Assembly: GCF_900129245.1 (NCBI RefSeq)
Contig: NZ_FQUT01000008.1
Location: 62,001 to 126,000 of the forward strand
Reading direction: 5' to 3'
Source: Chryseobacterium arachidis
GTDB taxonomy: Bacteria; Bacteroidota; Bacteroidia; Flavobacteriales; Weeksellaceae
DNA: 64,000 nt
Shown here: piece after piece, positions 59,974-64,000 of the stretch
How positions within the stretch are numbered: position 1 is the stretch's first letter
How the letters are laid out: each line of letters opens with the position of its first letter
The notes under the pieces: generated by a model
Told to the model about the DNA's origin: nothing
Databases searched by the model: none
Seen by the model: the letters and a program-made list of their open reading frames with translations, nothing else
Position numbers and translations under genes: made by a program

Positions 59974-62319
59974 ATGCAGACATTATCCTTGAAAATTGCC
60001 ACTTCTGCAGCAGCAATTTGCTTCAGCACATTGGTTTTTGCACAACAAAAATACTCGGTAAGCGGCACTGTGAAAGATAAGAAAAATGGAGAACTCTTAC
60101 TCGGAGTCACAGTAAAAGTGGCCGAAGACCCTACGATTTCGGTCGTTGCCAACGAGTACGGATTCTACTCTCTTTCACTTCCCAAAGGAACGTACAATTT
60201 AATTATCTCGAATCCCGGCTTTAAAGATTTTCAGCAAAGCGTTACTGTAGAAAACGATATAAAGCAGGATTTAGAACTCAGCCAGGAAGGGAGAGAGGAA
60301 AGAGATGAGAAAACAACAAAAATTGATGAGGTCGTTATTTCCGGAGTTAAAAAAGATAAAAATCTTTCTTCCGCTCAAATGGGAACGGAAACTCTAAGCA
60401 TTAAAAACATTGAAAAACTTCCGGTTCTTTTCGGTGAAAAAGATGTGATGAAAACAATCCAGCTTTTACCCGGAATCAAAAGCAACGGTGAAGGCAGCAG
60501 TGGATTTTCCGTACGAGGCGGCGCTACTGACCAAAACCTTATTTTGCTGGATGAAGCAGCGGTTTATAACGCTTCTCACCTGCTCGGATTTTTCAGCACA
60601 TTTAACAGTGATGCTCTGAAAGATGCGAGTATTATTAAGGGAAACAGTCCTGCCCAATACGGTGGGCGACTTTCTTCTGTGCTTGATGTTAAAATGAAGG
60701 ACGGGAATAATAAAGATTACAATGTCAACGGAGGAATCGGTCTAATCAGCAGCAGATTAAGCGTTGAAGGACCGATTCAAAAGGAAAAATCTTCATTTAT
60801 TGTTTCGGGAAGGAGGACGTATGCCGATTTATTTTTGAAGGCAACCGATGATTTCAAAGACAGTAAATTATATTTCTACGATTTAAATTTAAAAGCCAAC
60901 TACCAGATCAATGAAAACAACAGGCTTTATTTATCAGGATATTTCGGAAGAGATGTTTTGGGATTGGGCGATACTTTTTCAACGGATTGGGGAAATACAA
61001 CGGCTACTTTGCGCTGGAACAGCATTATCAACAGTAAGTTATTCTCCAACACCTCGTTTATCTACAGCAATTATAACTATAATGTTGCATTAAGCAGTAA
61101 TAACAATACTTTCGGACTTGACTCTAAGATTGAAGACTGGAATCTGAAACAGGATTTCTCCTGGTTTGCCGGTAATAAACATTCTATAAAGTTTGGATTA
61201 CAGTCTATTTATCATACAATTACCCCAAGCAGTGCTTCCGGAACGAGTGTGAGCAGTTTTCCGAGAAACCCGAGATATTCGTGGGAAAATGCGCTGTATA
61301 TTAATGATGATTTTAAAGCAACAGAAAAGCTGACGATCAATTATGGGGCAAGACTTTCAATGTTCAGTGTTTTGGGTGGAGACACTTTTAATACTTATCA
61401 AAATGGAGTTCTTACCGATTCTGAGTTTTTGGAAAAAGGAAAATTCGGGAAGACTTATATAAATCTTGAACCGAGAATTACAGCCAATTACAGAATTAAT
61501 GAAGTCAGCAGTGTGAAAGGAGGCTATTCCAGAAATACACAGAATCTACATTTATTGAGCAACAGTGGAAGCGGAAACCCAACCGATCAATGGATTGGAA
61601 GCAGCTACACCGTAAAACCGGAAATTGCAGATCAGGTAAGCGTGGGCTACAGCCGAAATTTCAACAATAACAATTATGAGCTGAATGCTGAGATATATTA
61701 CAAATCCATGCAGAATCAGATTGATTATAAAAACGGAGCGCAAATCAGTTTCGATACGGCAGCGGATGTAGAAAGCGAATTATTGTTCGGAAAAGGAAGA
61801 GCGTACGGACTTGAACTAATTGCGAAAAAGAAAAGCGGAAAATTAACCGGCTGGATTTCTTATACTTTGTCTAAAACCGAGCGAAAAATCAACGGAATTA
61901 ATGATAATGAATGGTATAATGCAAGACAGGACAAAACACACGATCTCTCGGTTGTCGCAACGTATCAGCTAAATCCAAAGTGGTCTTTTTCAGGATTATT
62001 CCTTTACAGCACAGGAAATGCAGTGACTTTCCCTACCGGAAAATATGAGCTGAACGGGCAAACCATTTTCCAGTACAGCAGCAGAAATGCGGACAGAATG
62101 CCGGCTTATCACAGAATGGACCTGAGTGCAACCTACGAACCAAGTTCCAATAAACGTTTCAAAGGATCGTGGTCTTTTGGAATTTACAATGTGTACGGAC
62201 GAGAAAATGCCTATACAATTACCTTTGAAGACAATCCGGACAAGCCCGGAACGACAAGAGCCATGCAGACTTCGCTATTCCGTTGGGTACCAAACATCAC
62301 TTATAATTTTAAATTTTAA
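59974..62319 (+). CDS. TonB-dependent receptor with carboxypeptidase-regulatory-like N-terminal domain
   Basis: A 781-aa outer-membrane receptor. Signal peptide (SLKIATSAAAICFSTLVFAQ), a carboxypeptidase-D-like regulatory domain (about 28-105; VSGTVKDKKNGELLLGVTV; ANEYGFYSLSLPKGTYNL), a plug (about 125-240; KNIEKLPVLFGEKDVMKTIQ; GFSVRGGATDQNLILLDEA; NAYGGRLSSVLDV-type) and a 22-strand barrel, ending in a terminal phenylalanine (YNFKF). It imports or secretes an unknown ligand. A DUF4249 lipoprotein follows three bases after the stop codon, the usual partner arrangement. Confidence 0.93.
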   Translation: MQTLSLKIATSAAAICFSTLVFAQQKYSVSGTVKDKKNGELLLGVTVKVAEDPTISVVANEYGFYSLSLPKGTYNLIISNPGFKDFQQSVTVENDIKQDLELSQEGREERDEKTTKIDEVVISGVKKDKNLSSAQMGTETLSIKNIEKLPVLFGEKDVMKTIQLLPGIKSNGEGSSGFSVRGGATDQNLILLDEAAVYNASHLLGFFSTFNSDALKDASIIKGNSPAQYGGRLSSVLDVKMKDGNNKDYNVNGGIGLISSRLSVEGPIQKEKSSFIVSGRRTYADLFLKATDDFKDSKLYFYDLNLKANYQINENNRLYLSGYFGRDVLGLGDTFSTDWGNTTATLRWNSIINSKLFSNTSFIYSNYNYNVALSSNNNTFGLDSKIEDWNLKQDFSWFAGNKHSIKFGLQSIYHTITPSSASGTSVSSFPRNPRYSWENALYINDDFKATEKLTINYGARLSMFSVLGGDTFNTYQNGVLTDSEFLEKGKFGKTYINLEPRITANYRINEVSSVKGGYSRNTQNLHLLSNSGSGNPTDQWIGSSYTVKPEIADQVSVGYSRNFNNNNYELNAEIYYKSMQNQIDYKNGAQISFDTAADVESELLFGKGRAYGLELIAKKKSGKLTGWISYTLSKTERKINGINDNEWYNARQDKTHDLSVVATYQLNPKWSFSGLFLYSTGNAVTFPTGKYELNGQTIFQYSSRNADRMPAYHRMDLSATYEPSSNKRFKGSWSFGIYNVYGRENAYTITFEDNPDKPGTTRAMQTSLFRWVPNITYNFKF

Positions 62320-62322
62320 TTC

Positions 62323-63129
62323 ATGAAAAATATATTTTTAATCATATTATCTCTGTTTTTAGTCACCTCCTGCGAAAAGGAAATCGATCTTGACCTTGAG
62401 GATCAGAGCGGAAAAATCGTCATCGAAGGAAATATAACCGATCAGCCAGGGCCTTATTACTTAAGAATAACAAAATCAGTTGCTTTTACAGAAACCAACC
62501 AATATCCTGCTATAGAAAATGCGCAGGTGGTGTTAAGTGACAATACAGGGCAAACCGAAACATTACAGTATGTAGGAAACGGAAACTATAAAACTTCAAC
62601 CTTCGCAGGGCAATCGGGAAGAACCTACACCCTGAAAATTAATGCAGAAGGACAGCAATATTCAGCACAAAGCACAATGCCTGAAGCCGTTTCTTTCGAT
62701 GATCTGGAGCAGGATTCTTTTATGGTAGGAGGCGAAACGAGCTATACCCTTCTGCCTGTTTTCAACGATCCAACACCTTTGGGGAACCGTTATCTCTTTG
62801 TTTATACGGTAAATAACAATCCTAAAAAGTTCTTCTCTGAATTTTCTGATAATGTAAATAACGGGCAACCTAACCAAAGACCTCTGTTGCTTCCTAATGA
62901 TGATGGAGATGCAGATGATATTAAAGTAACTATTGGCGACACCATCCATGTTGAAATGCAGTGTATCGACGAAAGCGTATACACATTTTACTCTGCTCTT
63001 TTACAGCTTTCAGGAGGCGGCCCAGGTGGGGGTGTCACGCCGACTAACCCGCCGAGTAATATCAGCAACGGAGCGTTGGGATATTTTTCTGCACATACTG
63101 TGAGAACAAGAACTGCAGTTATTCAGTAA
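62323..63129 (+). CDS. DUF4249 family lipoprotein, partner of the TonB receptor
   Basis: A 268-aa outer-membrane lipoprotein. Lipobox VTSCEK gives lipidated Cys17, and the mature start EKEIDLDLEDQ matches the family opening. The first half is a beta-sandwich (KIVIEGNITDQPGPYYLRIT; AQVVLSDNTGQ), and the C-terminus contains a glycine-proline-rich loop (GGGPGGGVTPTNPPSN) followed by ALGYFSAHTVR. DUF4249 proteins sit beside TonB receptors with carboxypeptidase-like domains in Bacteroidota; the function is not established but is likely ligand capture at the surface. Confidence 0.88.
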   Translation: MKNIFLIILSLFLVTSCEKEIDLDLEDQSGKIVIEGNITDQPGPYYLRITKSVAFTETNQYPAIENAQVVLSDNTGQTETLQYVGNGNYKTSTFAGQSGRTYTLKINAEGQQYSAQSTMPEAVSFDDLEQDSFMVGGETSYTLLPVFNDPTPLGNRYLFVYTVNNNPKKFFSEFSDNVNNGQPNQRPLLLPNDDGDADDIKVTIGDTIHVEMQCIDESVYTFYSALLQLSGGGPGGGVTPTNPPSNISNGALGYFSAHTVRTRTAVIQ

Positions 63130-63151
63130 AAAATTTAACAGCACATAAAAG

Positions 63152-63187
63152 AAAGCTATTCGGAGACCTTCTGAGTAGCTTTTTTAT
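63152..63187 (+). terminator. intrinsic terminator after the DUF4249 gene
   Basis: AAAGCTATTC and GAGTAGCTTT arms with inner GGAGA/TTCT, followed by T7. Confidence 0.85.
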
Positions 63188-63287
63188 TGATTTATTTTAA
63201 TCGACTTTCAGTTTAGCTAAAATTAATTCTAACCGATGTAACAAATATTCTCCGAAAGGTGTCTTATATAAGAAACATAGTTTTTAC

Positions 63288-64000
63288 ATGAAAAATATTT
63301 TGATACCCATCGCTTTATTGGCGAGCCTTTTTACTTTTGCACAATCACAAAAAGACACCATAAAATCTTCAGAAAAAGAAATTGAGGCTGTTACGGTAAT
63401 TGCAAGAAAACCCACGGTAGAATCCAAAGCAGACCGTACCGTTTTCAATGTTTCCAACAGCTCTATCCTTGCAGGAAATACAACCTGGGATGTTCTCAGA
63501 ATGACGCCGCTGGTGAGCATTGACAATAATGATGCGATAAAAGCGGAAGGAGAATCTGTTACAGTTTATATTAATGACAGAAAAACGGTTTTTACCGGTA
63601 AAGAATTAAAGGAATATTTAAAAACAATTCCTGCAGACAACCTGATGAAAATTGAGGTAATTACCAGTCCGTCTTCCAGATACGAAGCCACAGGATCGGT
63701 GATTAATATCGTTCTTAAAAAGCGTGATGACGAAGGGATCAAAGGGAGTGTCACCTTAAATAACAGACAAAACACAAAAAATTCCCAATACACCAATTTA
63801 AATTTAAATTACCATAAGAAAAACTTTACCCAGACCTTCAGCGGAAGCTACGGAGACAATACATACGTACAGAGAAGTTCCAGTTTATTTAACTGGTATG
63901 CCGACAAATCTACCAATCAGATTGACAGCTATGTTACCGGCAGAAGCAAAAGTCCTTCATTCTCCTCTACTTCGGAGTATGAAATCAACAGCAAAAATAC
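63288..64000 (+). CDS. TonB-dependent receptor-like outer-membrane barrel protein, 3'-truncated by window edge
   Basis: The frame opens at ATG 63288 and is still open at the window end (237 codons). Signal peptide KNILIPIALLASLFTFAQ, then a plug domain (EAVTVIARKPTVESKADRT; NTTWDVLRMTPLVSID; VTVYINDRKTVFTGKELKEYL; KIEVITSPSSRYEATGSVINI) and the first barrel strands. There is no carboxypeptidase-like domain between the signal and the plug. This is the outer-membrane beta-barrel family (OMP_b-brl_3) with a plug, lacking a complete TonB box as far as can be seen. Its own promoter region follows the terminator at 63152-63187. Confidence 0.88.
   Translation, partial: MKNILIPIALLASLFTFAQSQKDTIKSSEKEIEAVTVIARKPTVESKADRTVFNVSNSSILAGNTTWDVLRMTPLVSIDNNDAIKAEGESVTVYINDRKTVFTGKELKEYLKTIPADNLMKIEVITSPSSRYEATGSVINIVLKKRDDEGIKGSVTLNNRQNTKNSQYTNLNLNYHKKNFTQTFSGSYGDNTYVQRSSSLFNWYADKSTNQIDSYVTGRSKSPSFSSTSEYEINSKN

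Overview
The window is AT-rich chromosomal DNA of a member of the Bacteroidota, class Flavobacteriia, most like Chryseobacterium or a close Weeksellaceae relative. The evidence is type IX secretion (T9SS) type A and type B C-terminal domains, GldI, a TonB receptor paired with a DUF4249 lipoprotein, promoters of the TTG-N(17-23)-TAnnTTTG type, few Shine-Dalgarno sites, and the neighbourhoods acyl-CoA reductase/ferredoxin/serC/serA/DUF1015 and fused DAHP synthase-chorismate mutase. No rRNA, tRNA, CRISPR array, integrase or intact transposase was seen.

Region by region. 0-3 kb: end of a class I aminotransferase, then a peroxiredoxin-thioredoxin-small protein redox group with a MITE-like palindrome inside it. 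2.8-5.6 kb (minus): Bax-inhibitor-1 membrane protein, two tandem paralogous secreted proteins, LuxC-like acyl-CoA reductase. 5.6-12.3 kb (plus): ferredoxin, serine biosynthesis (serC, serA, DUF1015), and a tandem pair of secreted M28 peptidases of which the first has lost key catalytic residues. 12.5-17.6 kb (minus): two-lobed aspartic protease with PDZ, secreted hypothetical, cyclophilin-FKBP lipoprotein, GldI, IlvE. 17.7-30.3 kb: mostly housekeeping (mnmD, NUDIX, M42 peptidase, rpe, ndk, rsgA, aroG-Q, dnaX, TetR plus a serine-palmitoyltransferase-like enzyme, a LuxR regulator). dnaX is split by an A10 run and its C-terminal tau domain continues in the -1 frame. Two small non-coding transcripts are predicted (near 22.65 kb and 25.4 kb).

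30.3-43.2 kb is more accessory: DUF1349 protein, a frameshifted relic, CPA1 antiporter, epoxide hydrolase, membrane-anchored coiled-coil DUF4041/T5orf172 (GIY-YIG-like) protein, a lipoprotein carrying a TNT-type NAD+ glycohydrolase toxin domain with a likely zinc-ribbon immunity gene, old yellow enzyme, quinone reductase-like flavoprotein, HAD phosphatase, AraC regulator. 43.3-64 kb is dominated by secreted and surface proteins: a small beta protein, a TPR/transmembrane/HTH regulator, three T9SS cargo proteins, a di-haem peroxidase, a TonB receptor with DUF4249 partner, and the start of another TonB-type barrel. Embedded at 47.8-53.4 kb is a four-gene oxidative cluster: FAD-sorbitol-dehydrogenase-type small subunit, GMC oxidoreductase with a cysteine cluster, VioB/RebD-type ferritin-like protein and a heme-binding-like beta protein.

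Three copies of one roughly 160-bp palindromic repeat (21.8, 35.9 and 59.7 kb) lie in intergenic gaps; the first two are close to 90 % identical in opposite orientation. The most promising observations are the TNT toxin/immunity pair, the dnaX slippery site, the four-gene oxidative cluster, the dead/active M28 pair and the repeat family.
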